Position numbers and translations under genes: made by a program
In this document: positions 51,035-60,487 of the stretch, one piece after another
How the letters are laid out: each line of letters opens with the position of its first letter
How positions within the stretch are numbered: the stretch's first letter is position 1
From: Huaxiibacter chinensis
GTDB lineage: Bacteria > Pseudomonadota > Gammaproteobacteria > Enterobacterales > Enterobacteriaceae
Direction: 5' to 3'
Assembly (NCBI RefSeq): GCF_022171985.1
Contig: NZ_JAJVHF010000003.1
Span: 186,001-250,000, forward strand
DNA length: 64,000 nucleotides
The notes under the pieces: model-generated
What the model was told of the DNA's origin: nothing
The model's database searches: none
Seen by the model: the letters and a program-made list of their open reading frames with translations, nothing else

Positions 51035-52627
51035 TCACGGCATTATTGGTAAGACATGCCCGTTACGCTGCGCTGGCGGAGAAGCACTCTCCGCCAGCCA
51101 CGTCGGAAAATCCCTCAGCGGCATCGGCTGCGCATACAAGTACCCCTGCAGGATCGACACGCCATGATGACGCAAATAGCGCGCCTGCTGCTGTGTCTCA
51201 ACCCCTTCCGCGACCAGTTCAATATTCAGCTGCTGACCGAGCGCGATAATCATGTCTGTTACGGTAGAGTTCACCGCATCGGTGCCGATGGCGGACGTAA
51301 ATGACTTATCAATTTTCAGCACGTCCGGACGCAGTTTTTCCAGCCAGGACAGGGCACTGTTACCCGTTCCAAAATCATCGATCGCCAGCTTCACGCCCTG
51401 ACGGTGTAACTCCCGCACGATGTGACAATCAACGTCCAGCAGGGCATCTCTTTCCGTCAGTTCAACGATGAGCTGCTGTGCCGGATGCTGACTGAACCAG
51501 TAACGATTCAGGTCATGAATCAGCGCACTCTGGCGAAAGTGGCTTGCCGCAACGTTGATACCGATATGAAAATCCGGCGTCTTAGGAAAATAACCGATTT
51601 GTTTGACGGTTTCGTTAATCACGTAGCGGGTAAGGGGAACAATCAAATTGTGCTCCTCAGCCAGCGGGATAAACACGTCGGGGGAAATCCAGCCCTGGCG
51701 CGGATTGTTCCAGCGCAGCAAAATCTCCACGCCCACACATTGCTGCGTACGGGCATGGAGTAAGGGCTGGCAGAAGAGCTCAAATTCACGGGCAGCCATA
51801 CCCAGGTTAATCTCCCAGGTGAAGCTCATCCGGCTGGCGGTGGCGAGCCACGCAACGTAGCCCAGCAGCAGGCTCAGCATCAGGGCCAGAGGAAGCTGGG
51901 TCGGAAGATAAATGAGCGCCTGATCGCTCGCCCCCGGGCCGCTAACCGTGACGGTAAACGGAAAATGCTGCGAGGTCTGGCGAAGAATAGCGGCGTCTTT
52001 GCCCGTCGTGAGCGTATCGCTGACGTTGCGCCCATAGCGCAGATATTTATCGCCCACGGTTAAACTGACGTCGGTAATGAGGGGACGCTCGGGTTCAAGC
52101 ATCATCCGGGTAATCAGGTCGATATTGACGATTTGCATTACGCCGCTTTCGCCGTCGTCGGAAACCGGATTCCACAAAATCAGCACGGGGCTGCCCTTGA
52201 GCAGCGAATTATCTGTCGAAAGCACCAGTTTGTCGTCGATAGCGGGAAGCGAAGGCTGTACAAGACGAAGAGGAACCTGTCTGCTGCCAAATATGCTGGA
52301 GCAGTAGAGCACCCCGTCTTTGACCAGTACGATGGATCGTACCGTTTGCAGGCTGGCGGCCATTTTACGCAGCAACAGCTGAGCCGCAGAGCAGGGGAGA
52401 CCAACGAGTTTTTGCAGATCCTGTTGTCCGGCCTGAAGCGGCATGAGCACTCTGTCCAGCGCATTGACGGAACGAGCGGTAAAGGCCATGGTGCGCTGCT
52501 CATTTAAGTTGCGCTGTGAAATAAAGCGAATACCCAGGGTCAGAATCAGGGTAAAAAGCGCGACCATCACGCAGACGAGGACGCGTTTACGGCGATATTG
52601 TTGAATGATCCGCTGCGCAGTTTGCAT
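51035..52627 (-). CDS. pdeD: CSS-EAL c-di-GMP phosphodiesterase PdeD (YoaD)
   Basis: PdeD degrades cyclic di-GMP and affects biofilm formation. The 530-residue protein has a first membrane helix (VLVCVMVALFTLILTLGIRF), a periplasmic CSS domain with a YCSSIFG motif, a second helix (LPLALMLSLLLGYVAWL) and a C-terminal EAL domain. The signature there is EIL in GVEILLRWNNP, with DDFGTGNSALSWL (loop 6) and VELTERDAL. This set matches CSS-EAL enzymes, whose periplasmic Cys pair is controlled by DsbA/DsbB in E. coli. It converges with yoaE 12 bases apart. Confidence 0.94.
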   Translation of the reverse strand: MQTAQRIIQQYRRKRVLVCVMVALFTLILTLGIRFISQRNLNEQRTMAFTARSVNALDRVLMPLQAGQQDLQKLVGLPCSAAQLLLRKMAASLQTVRSIVLVKDGVLYCSSIFGSRQVPLRLVQPSLPAIDDKLVLSTDNSLLKGSPVLILWNPVSDDGESGVMQIVNIDLITRMMLEPERPLITDVSLTVGDKYLRYGRNVSDTLTTGKDAAILRQTSQHFPFTVTVSGPGASDQALIYLPTQLPLALMLSLLLGYVAWLATASRMSFTWEINLGMAAREFELFCQPLLHARTQQCVGVEILLRWNNPRQGWISPDVFIPLAEEHNLIVPLTRYVINETVKQIGYFPKTPDFHIGINVAASHFRQSALIHDLNRYWFSQHPAQQLIVELTERDALLDVDCHIVRELHRQGVKLAIDDFGTGNSALSWLEKLRPDVLKIDKSFTSAIGTDAVNSTVTDMIIALGQQLNIELVAEGVETQQQARYLRHHGVSILQGYLYAQPMPLRDFPTWLAESASPPAQRNGHVLPIMP

Positions 52628-52766
52628 GACTACCCGCCAGAGACGCCTTTAGCACATAGCCTGGGGCAACACAGCAAGTGTAGTGGGAATTAGGTCAGAC
52701 GACGAGAAAGGCGGGGATATTTCGCCCACCTGTAGCAGATGGGCGAGAAGACTTATGCTAACGAAA

Positions 52767-54131
52767 TCAGTCGCACTGTACCTTGATAGCCAGACCGCCA
52801 CGTGAGGTTTCACGGTATTTGGCGTTCATGTCTTTGCCGGTTTCGTACATGGTCTCGATAACCTTATCCAGCGACACGCGAGGCTCACTGGTACGGCGCA
52901 TGGCCATACGTGAGGCGTTGATCGCTTTCACTGAGGCAATGGCGTTACGCTCGATACAAGGAACCTGTACCTGACCCGCAACCGGATCGCAGGTTAAGCC
53001 CAGGTTGTGCTCCATGCCGATTTCCGCCGCTACGCAAACCTGCTCCGGGCTGGCGCCCAGCAGCTCTGCCAGACCGGCCGCTGCCATTGAGCAGGCAACG
53101 CCCACTTCGCCCTGGCAACCCACTTCCGCACCGGAAATGGACGCGTTCATTTTGTAAAGCGCACCCACCGCGCCTGAAGCCAGGAAATAACGGATGTAAA
53201 TATCCGGGGTCACAGGTTCGATAAAGTGATCGTAATAGGCCAGCACCGCCGGCACGATGCCACAGGCACCGTTGGTGGGTGCGGTGACAACGCGTCCGCC
53301 GGCGGCATTCTCTTCGTTGACGGCCAGCGCGAACATGTTTACCCAGTCGATCACATTCATCGGATCGTTAGAGTATTTGTCGGTGGTGACCAGCATACGA
53401 CGCAGCGCGGAAGCACGGCGAGGCACACGCAGCGGCCCCGGCAACACACCTTCGGTGTTGATACCGCGGTCGATACAGGCCTGCATGGTTTTCCACACGT
53501 TGCCAAAATAGTCTTCAATCTCTTGCTTGCTGTGCAGCGCGAGTTCGTTCTGCATCACCATCCCGGACAGGGAAAGACCGGTCTGGTGGCAATAGCACAG
53601 CATTTCTTGCGCCGATTTGAATGGGTAAGGCACATTCACGTCGCCCGCGTTGTCTTTGCCAAAATGTTCTTCATCGACGATGAAACCGCCGCCGATAGAG
53701 TAGTACGTTTTGCTGTAAACAACTTTTTCGCCGCTAAACGCATGGATCTGCATCCCGTTTTCGTGCAACGACAGGTTATCGCTACGAAAACGCATGCCGT
53801 CATCTTTAGGGAAATCCACCTCGTGCCGGCCATTCGCCAGCAGCAGACGACCGCGCGTTTCTACGTCGCGGATAAACGCCGGAATGGCGTCAATATCAAC
53901 GGTGTCCGGCATATTGCCCGCCAGACCCATAATAATGGCGATATCGGTGTGGTGACCTTTACCCGTCAACGACAGTGAGCCGTAAACATCTACAGCTACG
54001 CGGGTAACGTTCTCCAGTAATCCTTTTTCGACCAGGTCATCGACGAACTGTTTACCGGCCTTCATCGGCCCTACAGTGTGGGAAGAGGATGGACCGATCC
54101 CCACTTTGAACATGTCGAATAGACTAATCAC
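52767..54131 (-). CDS. sdaA: L-serine dehydratase 1, SdaA
   Basis: SdaA turns L-serine into pyruvate and ammonia and carries an oxygen-sensitive 4Fe-4S cluster. The GTG start at 54131 gives 454 residues, the E. coli length, beginning [22 protein letters not shown]. The iron-sulfur ligands are in [14 protein letters not shown] and in [29 protein letters not shown] at the N-terminus is the ASB/catalytic signature. Nineteen more in-frame residues upstream are not used. It is divergent from no gene; a 184-base region towards nudL contains its promoter. Confidence 0.95.
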   Translation of the reverse strand: MISLFDMFKVGIGPSSSHTVGPMKAGKQFVDDLVEKGLLENVTRVAVDVYGSLSLTGKGHHTDIAIIMGLAGNMPDTVDIDAIPAFIRDVETRGRLLLANGRHEVDFPKDDGMRFRSDNLSLHENGMQIHAFSGEKVVYSKTYYSIGGGFIVDEEHFGKDNAGDVNVPYPFKSAQEMLCYCHQTGLSLSGMVMQNELALHSKQEIEDYFGNVWKTMQACIDRGINTEGVLPGPLRVPRRASALRRMLVTTDKYSNDPMNVIDWVNMFALAVNEENAAGGRVVTAPTNGACGIVPAVLAYYDHFIEPVTPDIYIRYFLASGAVGALYKMNASISGAEVGCQGEVGVACSMAAAGLAELLGASPEQVCVAAEIGMEHNLGLTCDPVAGQVQVPCIERNAIASVKAINASRMAMRRTSEPRVSLDKVIETMYETGKDMNAKYRETSRGGLAIKVQCD

Positions 54132-54315
54132 TTTCTTACTCCTGACAGGGTTACCGGGGGTTCCGGTAACGATGTTATAACTGCGCATAGTGTAAGAGGG
54201 AACCCCGGCATCGGCTTAACTATTCACATGAATTAAACTAATGCATAACCCCTGTTTTACTAATGCTGCGAGCGCTCTCGCAAAGGCGCAGAAAAAGTCG
54301 GAATGTAAAGTATAG

Positions 54316-54894
54316 TCAAGGTTTCAGGCCGATTTGCAGAGCCAGCTCACGGATAATGCCCGCCGTCATGCCCCAGACAAAATAATGCTGATACCAGGAG
54401 AGCCAGACCCGATGTTCATGTCCACGACGCTGAATATCCAGAGGATGATAACGCCCTAACCGCAATGCTTCGGCCAGCGGCATTTCGAACACGGCGGCAA
54501 CTTCGTCGACGCTGGCGTGATACTGGAGGTCGGGCGGAATAATGCCGACCACCGGCGTGACCTGAAAACCGGTCACGCTATCCACCGGCGGAAGCACACC
54601 GATGATGTCTACCGCGTCGGGGGGGATAGCCACCTCTTCCTGGGCTTCTCGCAGTGCGGCGGCTATCAGCGAGGCATCTGTCGCATCGACCGCGCCCCCG
54701 GGAAAGGCAACCTGCCCGGCATGCTTGCGCAGATGCGAAGAGCGCTTCGTCAGCAACAGGCCGGGTTGTTCGCGCCGCACCACCGGGATCAGCACCGCCG
54801 CCTGACGGCTGTTCAACGTGGCGCTGTTGACCTGTGGTCGCAATAGTTGAAAACGCGACAGAAAATCATCCAGGGTCAGATTGTGGGTATCCAC
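54316..54894 (-). CDS. nudL: Nudix hydrolase NudL (CoA pyrophosphatase family)
   Basis: The 192-residue protein carries the Nudix box in [25 protein letters not shown] (shown in parts: [19 protein letters not shown]) and the CoA-specific upstream [21 protein letters not shown] stretch of the UPF0035 group. It is thought to hydrolyse coenzyme A or related dinucleotides. Length equals E. coli NudL. It starts three bases after the pabB stop on the same strand, so both genes are co-transcribed. Confidence 0.92.
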   Translation of the reverse strand: MDTHNLTLDDFLSRFQLLRPQVNSATLNSRQAAVLIPVVRREQPGLLLTKRSSHLRKHAGQVAFPGGAVDATDASLIAAALREAQEEVAIPPDAVDIIGVLPPVDSVTGFQVTPVVGIIPPDLQYHASVDEVAAVFEMPLAEALRLGRYHPLDIQRRGHEHRVWLSWYQHYFVWGMTAGIIRELALQIGLKP

Positions 54895-54897
54895 CAG

Positions 54898-56262
54898 TTA
54901 GCTCTCCAGTTGTTGCAGGATGCGAGTCACTTTATCAAAGGTTTCCTGATATTCAGACGCCGCCTGGCTATCCGCGACGATTCCCCCGCCTGCGGAGCAG
55001 TATAGCTGCCCGTCGCTTGCGGTCAGCGTGCGGATAGTAATGCTGGTGTCCATCGTACCGCACAGGCTCAGATAGCCAATGCTGCCACACCAGGCATTGC
55101 GGCGATGCGGTTCCAGCTCGTCGATAATTTCCATCGCCCGCACTTTTGGCGCGCCGGTTATCGAGCCGCCAGGGAACGCGGCGCGCAGCAAATCGCAGGC
55201 TGTTCGGTCAGCCGGCAGCCGTGCGGTAATGGTACTCACCAGATGATGAACCGCCGGGAAAGGCTCCACAACAAACAGCTCCGGCACGCGAACGCTGCCA
55301 GGGACCGCGACTCGCCCAATGTCATTACGCATCAGATCGACAATCATCAGATTCTCAGCGCGATCTTTCGGGGAGGCGGCCAGCTTTTCTGCCTGCTGTC
55401 GGTCGGCGTCAGGATCGGCAAGGCGGGGAAGGGTGCCCTTTATCGGCCGCGTCTGGATCGCCCCGTCGGCCAGGTGAATAAATCGCTCGGGCGAAACGCT
55501 CAGCACCGCCCCGTGCTCCAGTCGCAAAAAAGCGCTGAAGGGCGCCCGGTTACTGGCGTTCAGTCGCACAAAGGCGTGCCATTCGTCACCGACATACGCG
55601 GCCTGAAAGCGCTGGGCAAGATTTACCTGATAGCAATCCCCGCTTTGCAGATACGCCTGAATCTGGTCGAATTTTTCCGTATAGCACCGCTCGGTCATGT
55701 TCGACTGCCAGGCCGAGGTCAGGGAAAATGGCGGGGTCGCCTGGGTAAGCTGTGCCTCGAGCCAGGCCAGTCGGGCATGGGGATCCGCATGGCTAAGTAG
55801 CGTCACCTTCCGGCGCTGATTATCGACAATCAGTGCCCAGTCATACAGCCCCACCGCCATATCCGGCAGAGCAATATCGTCTTGCGCAATGTCCGGCAGC
55901 GTTTCGAAACGGCGGCCCAAATCATAGCCGAACAGCCCCAGCGCCCCGCCCTGGAAGGGCAGATCCGGATGGGATGACGCCTGTAGCCCCAGCGCGTCCA
56001 TCGCCTGCGACAGCAGCGTTAACGGGTCCTCCGCAGAACGCCGCGTTTCAGCGCCGGGCAGGCTCACGTCGGTGACTTCACCCTGGGTGACCAGGGTGCT
56101 CACGGGGTCGGCGACGATAATATCGAAGCGACTGTAAGGGTGGTCCGCGTGACCAGAGTGCAACAACATCGCCCAGGGCTGCACGCTCAGGCGAGCAAAC
56201 CAGTATTCGGCGGCATCTTCTCGCCAGGGTAAGGAAATGAGTGTGGGGGGTAACGTCTTCAT
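54898..56262 (-). CDS. pabB: Aminodeoxychorismate synthase component I, PabB
   Basis: PabB, together with PabA, makes 4-amino-4-deoxychorismate for folate synthesis. The chosen ATG at 56262 gives 454 residues (E. coli 453) beginning MKTLPPTLISLPWRE; an ATG three codons upstream is in frame. Family features are SRFDIIVADPVSTL, the Trp-binding-type region near residue 40, QTRPIKGTLPRLADP with the catalytic Lys, and ENLMIVDLMRNDIGRV and FPGGSITGAPKVRAMEIIDE in the chorismate-binding core. Start spacing to a ribosome site is poor at both candidates. Confidence 0.94.
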   Translation of the reverse strand: MKTLPPTLISLPWREDAAEYWFARLSVQPWAMLLHSGHADHPYSRFDIIVADPVSTLVTQGEVTDVSLPGAETRRSAEDPLTLLSQAMDALGLQASSHPDLPFQGGALGLFGYDLGRRFETLPDIAQDDIALPDMAVGLYDWALIVDNQRRKVTLLSHADPHARLAWLEAQLTQATPPFSLTSAWQSNMTERCYTEKFDQIQAYLQSGDCYQVNLAQRFQAAYVGDEWHAFVRLNASNRAPFSAFLRLEHGAVLSVSPERFIHLADGAIQTRPIKGTLPRLADPDADRQQAEKLAASPKDRAENLMIVDLMRNDIGRVAVPGSVRVPELFVVEPFPAVHHLVSTITARLPADRTACDLLRAAFPGGSITGAPKVRAMEIIDELEPHRRNAWCGSIGYLSLCGTMDTSITIRTLTASDGQLYCSAGGGIVADSQAASEYQETFDKVTRILQQLES

Positions 56263-56323
56263 CTGTGGCATACTACCGGGCTGCGTGAAATAATGAGCGC
56301 GGATAATTTAGCAGGAGTTGACG

Positions 56324-56512
56324 ATGTTTGCAGGTTTACCTTCTCTTAGCCACGAGCAACAACAAAATGCGGTAGAGCGAATTCACGAACTGATGGCCCA
56401 GGGCATGAGCAGTGGTGAAGCCATTACCGTTGTCGCGCAGGAAATTCGCGCCACGCATACCGGCGAGCGGATTGTGGCGCGTTTTGAAGATGAGGATGAT
56501 GAAGAGGAGTAA
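56324..56512 (+). CDS. yoaH: YoaH, small conserved protein
   Basis: The 62-residue protein starts [20 protein letters not shown] at an ATG with GGAG upstream and ends with an acidic FEDEDDEEE tail. It matches E. coli YoaH (59 residues). The central helix [21 protein letters not shown] is the UPF0181 core. Function is unknown. It lies divergently from pabB, 61 bases apart, and six bases before the convergent yoaB. Confidence 0.9.
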   Translation: MFAGLPSLSHEQQQNAVERIHELMAQGMSSGEAITVVAQEIRATHTGERIVARFEDEDDEEE

Positions 56513-56518
56513 TCGGGC

Positions 56519-56863
56519 TTAAACCGCCGCGATAATTTTAATCTCCACTTTGTACTGCGGTTTCATCAACGTGGCCTGTACGGTACAGCGTACAGGCGCA
56601 TGACCCGCCACCACCCACGCATCCCAGGCTTTATTCATCGCCGCAAAATCTTCTTTGTTAGCCAGAAAAATAGTGGCATCCAGAATGCGTGACTTGTCGC
56701 TACCTTGTTTTACCAGAACCGCATCAATTTGCGCCAGCGTGTTGGCGGTTTGTTCAAACGCGTCTGCGTCCAGGTTTTCCGGTACGCCGGTGTAATACAG
56801 CGTCTGGTTATGAATGACGACATCAGACCAGCGGGCTTCGGCATCAATGCGCACGATTGTCAT
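56519..56863 (-). CDS. yoaB: RidA-family protein YoaB
   Basis: RidA-family proteins remove reactive enamine/imine intermediates; YoaB itself is less well described. The 114-residue protein starts MTIVRIDAEARWSDVVIHNQT and has the conserved ANTLAQIDAVLVKQGSDKSRILDATIFLANKEDFAAMNKAWDAWV (read in parts) and APVRCTVQATLMKPQYKVEIKI sections with the Arg that binds substrate carboxylates in the family. It converges with yoaH and is divergent from yoaA. Confidence 0.9.
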   Translation of the reverse strand: MTIVRIDAEARWSDVVIHNQTLYYTGVPENLDADAFEQTANTLAQIDAVLVKQGSDKSRILDATIFLANKEDFAAMNKAWDAWVVAGHAPVRCTVQATLMKPQYKVEIKIIAAV

Positions 56864-56993
56864 AAACGTTTCCTCTTAAATAGCGTCAGGCGGCAAGACT
56901 GCCATATTGTTCCTGATTCGTCACTATTTGGGGTGGCACAGGAGAGGGCGGGCTGACATAATCCCCTGTGCAAAAATACAGTGAGAGAGAAAC

Positions 56994-58904
56994 GTGGCAG
57001 ACGATTTTGCAGCAGACGGTCAGTTAGCACAGGCCATTACCGGGTTTAAACCCCGTGAGCCTCAACGCCACATGGCGGAGGCCGTCACCCGTGCCATTAA
57101 GGATACCCAGCCTCTGGTCGTTGAGGCCGGTACGGGCACGGGCAAAACCTATGCCTATCTGGCCCCGGCGCTGCGGGCAAAAAAGAAAGTCATTATTTCG
57201 ACCGGCTCTAAGGCGCTGCAGGATCAGCTCTACAGTCGCGACCTGCCTACGGTGGCAAAAGCGCTGAACTACAAAGGCCGTCTCGCCTTGCTGAAAGGGC
57301 GTTCAAACTATCTCTGTCTGGAACGTCTCGAAGCCCAGGCCCTTGCGGGCGGGGATTTACCGGTGCAGACGCTGAGCGATGTCATCATTTTGCGCGCATG
57401 GGCCAATCAAACGACCGACGGTGACATCAGCACCTGTGCCAGCGTCGCGGAGGATTCCCAGGCCTGGCCGCTGGTCACCAGCACCAACGATAACTGCCTT
57501 GGCAGCGACTGCCCGCTCTATGAAGAGTGCTTCGTGGTGAAAGCGCGTAAAAAGGCAATGGATTCCGATATCGTCGTCGTGAACCATCACCTGTTCCTCG
57601 CGGATATGGTGGTGAAAGACAGCGGATTCGGTGAACTGATCCCGGAAGCTGACGTGATGATTTTCGATGAAGCCCATCAGTTGCCGGACATTGCCAGCCA
57701 GTATTTTGGTCAGTCGCTCTCCAGCCGCCAGCTTCAGGATCTGGCAAAAGATTTTACCATTGCCTATCGAACCGAGCTCAAAGATACCCAGCAGCTGCAG
57801 AAATGCGCCGACCGCCTGGCGCAAAGTACCCAGGATTTTCGCCTGCAGCTGGGGGAACCGGGCTTTCGCGGGAATCTGCGTGAACTCCTTGCCGACAGCC
57901 ATATCCAGCGGGCGTTATTGCTTCTCGATGACGCGCTGGAGCTGTGTTACGACGTCGCCAAACTGTCGCTTGGGCGCAGCGCCTTACTGGATGCCGCGTT
58001 TGAGCGGGCGACCCTGTATCGTGCGCGGCTGAAACGGCTGAAAGAGATCAACCAGCCCGGCTTTAGCTACTGGTATGAGTGCAACTCCCGCCATTTCACC
58101 CTGGCCTTAACGCCGCTTACCGTGGCGGATAAATTCAAAGAGGTCATGGCGCAAAAACCCGGAAGCTGGATTTTCACCTCGGCCACGCTTTCAGTGAATG
58201 ACGATCTGCACCATTTCACCGAACGTCTGGGCATTGAGCAGGCGGAATCGCTGTTGTTGCCGAGCCCCTTTGACTACGAAAAACAGGCCCTGTTGTGCGT
58301 CCCGCGTAATCTTCCGTTGCCAAACCAGCCTGGGGCGGCGCGTCATCTTGCCGCCATGCTGAAGCCGATGATTGAGGCTAACAACGGACGCTGCTTTATG
58401 CTTTGCACTTCGCACGCCATGATGCGCGATCTGGCGGAGCAGTTCCGTGCCACCATGACCTTGCCCGTGCTGTTGCAGGGCGAGACCAGTAAAGGGCAAC
58501 TGCTCGATCAATTTGTGAAGGCGGGGAATGCCCTGCTGGTGGCAACGAGCAGTTTCTGGGAAGGCGTGGACGTGCGGGGCGATGCGTTGTCGCTGGTGAT
58601 CATCGATAAACTGCCCTTTACCTCACCCGACGATCCGCTGCTGAAAGCGCGTATGGAAGACTGTCGTCTGCGCGGCGGCGATCCGTTCGACGATGTGCAG
58701 CTGCCGGACGCGGTGATTACCCTCAAGCAGGGGGTCGGGCGACTGATTCGTGATATTGACGATCGCGGCGTGCTGGTTATTTGCGATAACCGCCTGGTCA
58801 TGCGTCCCTACGGGGCGACTTTCCTGGCGAGTCTGCCGCCTGCGCCGCGCACGCGGGATATCAAACGCGCCGTCCGCTTCCTGGCAAACCCAACGGCGAA
58901 GTAA
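56994..58904 (+). CDS. yoaA: XPD/DinG-type ATP-dependent helicase YoaA
   Basis: YoaA is an iron-sulfur helicase that works with the polymerase III chi subunit (HolC) in repair of blocked forks. The GTG at 56994 has GAGAG upstream; the 636-residue protein has Walker A VVEAGTGTGKT near residue 41, the DEAH box FDEAHQLPD, and four Cys for the cluster (YLCLERL; DNCLGSDCPLYEECF). The helicase C-terminal motif VATSSFWEGVDVRGDAL and GVGRLIRDIDDRG are also present. Length matches E. coli. Confidence 0.94.
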   Translation: MADDFAADGQLAQAITGFKPREPQRHMAEAVTRAIKDTQPLVVEAGTGTGKTYAYLAPALRAKKKVIISTGSKALQDQLYSRDLPTVAKALNYKGRLALLKGRSNYLCLERLEAQALAGGDLPVQTLSDVIILRAWANQTTDGDISTCASVAEDSQAWPLVTSTNDNCLGSDCPLYEECFVVKARKKAMDSDIVVVNHHLFLADMVVKDSGFGELIPEADVMIFDEAHQLPDIASQYFGQSLSSRQLQDLAKDFTIAYRTELKDTQQLQKCADRLAQSTQDFRLQLGEPGFRGNLRELLADSHIQRALLLLDDALELCYDVAKLSLGRSALLDAAFERATLYRARLKRLKEINQPGFSYWYECNSRHFTLALTPLTVADKFKEVMAQKPGSWIFTSATLSVNDDLHHFTERLGIEQAESLLLPSPFDYEKQALLCVPRNLPLPNQPGAARHLAAMLKPMIEANNGRCFMLCTSHAMMRDLAEQFRATMTLPVLLQGETSKGQLLDQFVKAGNALLVATSSFWEGVDVRGDALSLVIIDKLPFTSPDDPLLKARMEDCRLRGGDPFDDVQLPDAVITLKQGVGRLIRDIDDRGVLVICDNRLVMRPYGATFLASLPPAPRTRDIKRAVRFLANPTAK

Positions 58905-58969
58905 TTTGCCCGGGAGTGTGCTAAGATGCGCGCCATTTTGTGACTGACCATTGCGAGAGCGCGAGACGC

Positions 58970-59665
58970 ATGCGAATTCTGGCTATTGATACCGCGACAG
59001 AAGCCTGTTCTGCCGCCCTCTGGGATAACGGCAATCTCTTTGCGCATTTTGAAGAGTGTCCCCGGGAACATACCCAACGTATTCTCCCCCTGGTAAAACA
59101 GATGTTAGACCAGGGCAACACCACCTTGACTGAACTCGACGCGCTGGCGTTTGGCCGTGGGCCAGGCAGCTTTACCGGCGTGCGCATTGGCATTGGCATT
59201 GCTCAGGGCCTGGCGCTGGGGGCAAATCTGCCGATGATTGGCGTCTCCACGCTTGCCACCATGGCGCAAGGGGCATGGCGTCAAACAGGGGGAACCCGCG
59301 TGCTGGCGGCGATCGACGCGCGAATGGGCGAAGTCTACTGGGCTGAATACACCCGTGATGAACAGGGTGTCTGGCACGGCGAAGAGAGCGAAAAAGTGCT
59401 GAAACCGCAAGCCGTTGGTGAACGGTTGAAACAGCTCTCCGGCGAATGGGCTACCGTGGGAACAGGCTGGAAAGCCTGGCCTGATATGGCAAACGAAAGC
59501 GGTCTGACGCTGGTGGACGGCAACACGCTGCTGCCGGCCGCAGAAGATATGCTGCCGATTGCCTGTCAGTTGCTGGCCGCAGGTCAAACCGTGACGGTTG
59601 AACATGCCGAGCCGGTTTATTTGCGTAACGAAGTCGCCTGGAAGAAACTTCCGGGCCGGGAGTGA
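58970..59665 (+). CDS. tsaB: tRNA t6A synthesis protein TsaB (YeaZ)
   Basis: TsaB is an essential scaffold protein that binds TsaD in making t6A at tRNA position 37. The 231-residue protein starts [21 protein letters not shown] with an ASKHA-type fold and has [24 protein letters not shown]. It lacks the catalytic residues of TsaD. The gene lies 65 bases after yoaA and 37 bases before yeaY. The chosen ATG is the E. coli start; an upstream in-frame ATG adds ten residues. Confidence 0.95.
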   Translation: MRILAIDTATEACSAALWDNGNLFAHFEECPREHTQRILPLVKQMLDQGNTTLTELDALAFGRGPGSFTGVRIGIGIAQGLALGANLPMIGVSTLATMAQGAWRQTGGTRVLAAIDARMGEVYWAEYTRDEQGVWHGEESEKVLKPQAVGERLKQLSGEWATVGTGWKAWPDMANESGLTLVDGNTLLPAAEDMLPIACQLLAAGQTVTVEHAEPVYLRNEVAWKKLPGRE

Positions 59666-59702
59666 CTCTCAGTAACAAGTACTGAGAAAAAGGAGTCGCA
59701 TC

Positions 59703-60284
59703 ATGGCGGTTCAGACTAAAGTTGTACGCCTTTTCATGGCAGGCGTTGTTGCCGTGGCGTTGAGTGGCTGCGTGACCGTTCCAGACGCAATTAAAGGAAG
59801 CAGTCCAACACCGCAGCAGGATCTTGTGCGGGTGATGAATGCGCCGGAACTTTACGTCGGTCAGGAAGCGCGATTTGGCGGTAAGGTGGTTGACGTCATT
59901 AATCAGGAAGGCAAAACCCGTCTTGAGATTGCTACCGTGACGCTGGACAGCGGGGCAAGACCTGAGCCTGGCAACGCGTCTCGCGGCCGCATATACGCGG
60001 ACGTGAGCGGCTTCCTCGATCCGGTTGATTTTCGCGGACAGCTGGTGACCGTCGTGGGGCCGATTACCGGCACGGTGCAGGGTAAAATTGGCAACACGCC
60101 GTATAAATTTATGACCATGCAGGTGAACGGGTATAAACGCTGGCGTCTGGTGCAGCAGGTGGTGATGCCGCCTCAGCCCATCGACCCGTGGATGTGGGGT
60201 CCACATCCCTACCGGTACGGCTACGGCGGATGGGGCTGGTACAACCCAGGCCCTGCACAAGTACAGACGATAGTAACAGAGTAA
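59703..60284 (+). CDS. yeaY: Slp-family outer-membrane lipoprotein YeaY
   Basis: The 193-residue protein has a signal peptide with a lipobox LSGC (Cys at residue 23 after VAVALSGC) and the Slp family core [36 protein letters not shown]. Its C-terminus is rich in Pro, Gly and Tyr ([17 protein letters not shown]). The function is not known; the E. coli gene is controlled by sigma-E. AAGGAG precedes the ATG. A perfect terminator follows. Confidence 0.93.
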   Translation: MAVQTKVVRLFMAGVVAVALSGCVTVPDAIKGSSPTPQQDLVRVMNAPELYVGQEARFGGKVVDVINQEGKTRLEIATVTLDSGARPEPGNASRGRIYADVSGFLDPVDFRGQLVTVVGPITGTVQGKIGNTPYKFMTMQVNGYKRWRLVQQVVMPPQPIDPWMWGPHPYRYGYGGWGWYNPGPAQVQTIVTE

Positions 60285-60304
60285 CTCACTGTTATCATTA
60301 GGAA

Positions 60305-60337
60305 AGAGACAGCGGCTCAGCCGCTGTCTCTGTTTTT
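60305..60337 (+). terminator. Intrinsic terminator after yeaY
   Basis: Twelve-pair stem AGAGACAGCGGC/GCCGCTGTCTCT with loop TCA and a T-run of five (after one G). It insulates fadD. Confidence 0.93.
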
Positions 60338-60399
60338 ATATGGCTATAACATAAAAAAAGAGTGACGCGCTTCGCAACCTTAAATGTGAACAATTAATA

Positions 60400-60416
60400 A
60401 ACTGGTACGCTGAGTT
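60400..60416 (+). promoter_or_regulatory. FadR operator before fadD
   Basis: AACTGGTACGCTGAGTT agrees in 14 of 17 positions with the FadR consensus as I remember it, and stands 71 bases before the fadD start. FadR represses fadD until acyl-CoA is present. Confidence 0.75.
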
Positions 60417-60487
60417 AATATAATGTTAACGAACTGTTTATTATCGGGGTTGTGATGACGACGAACACTCATTTCAGAGGTGATGCA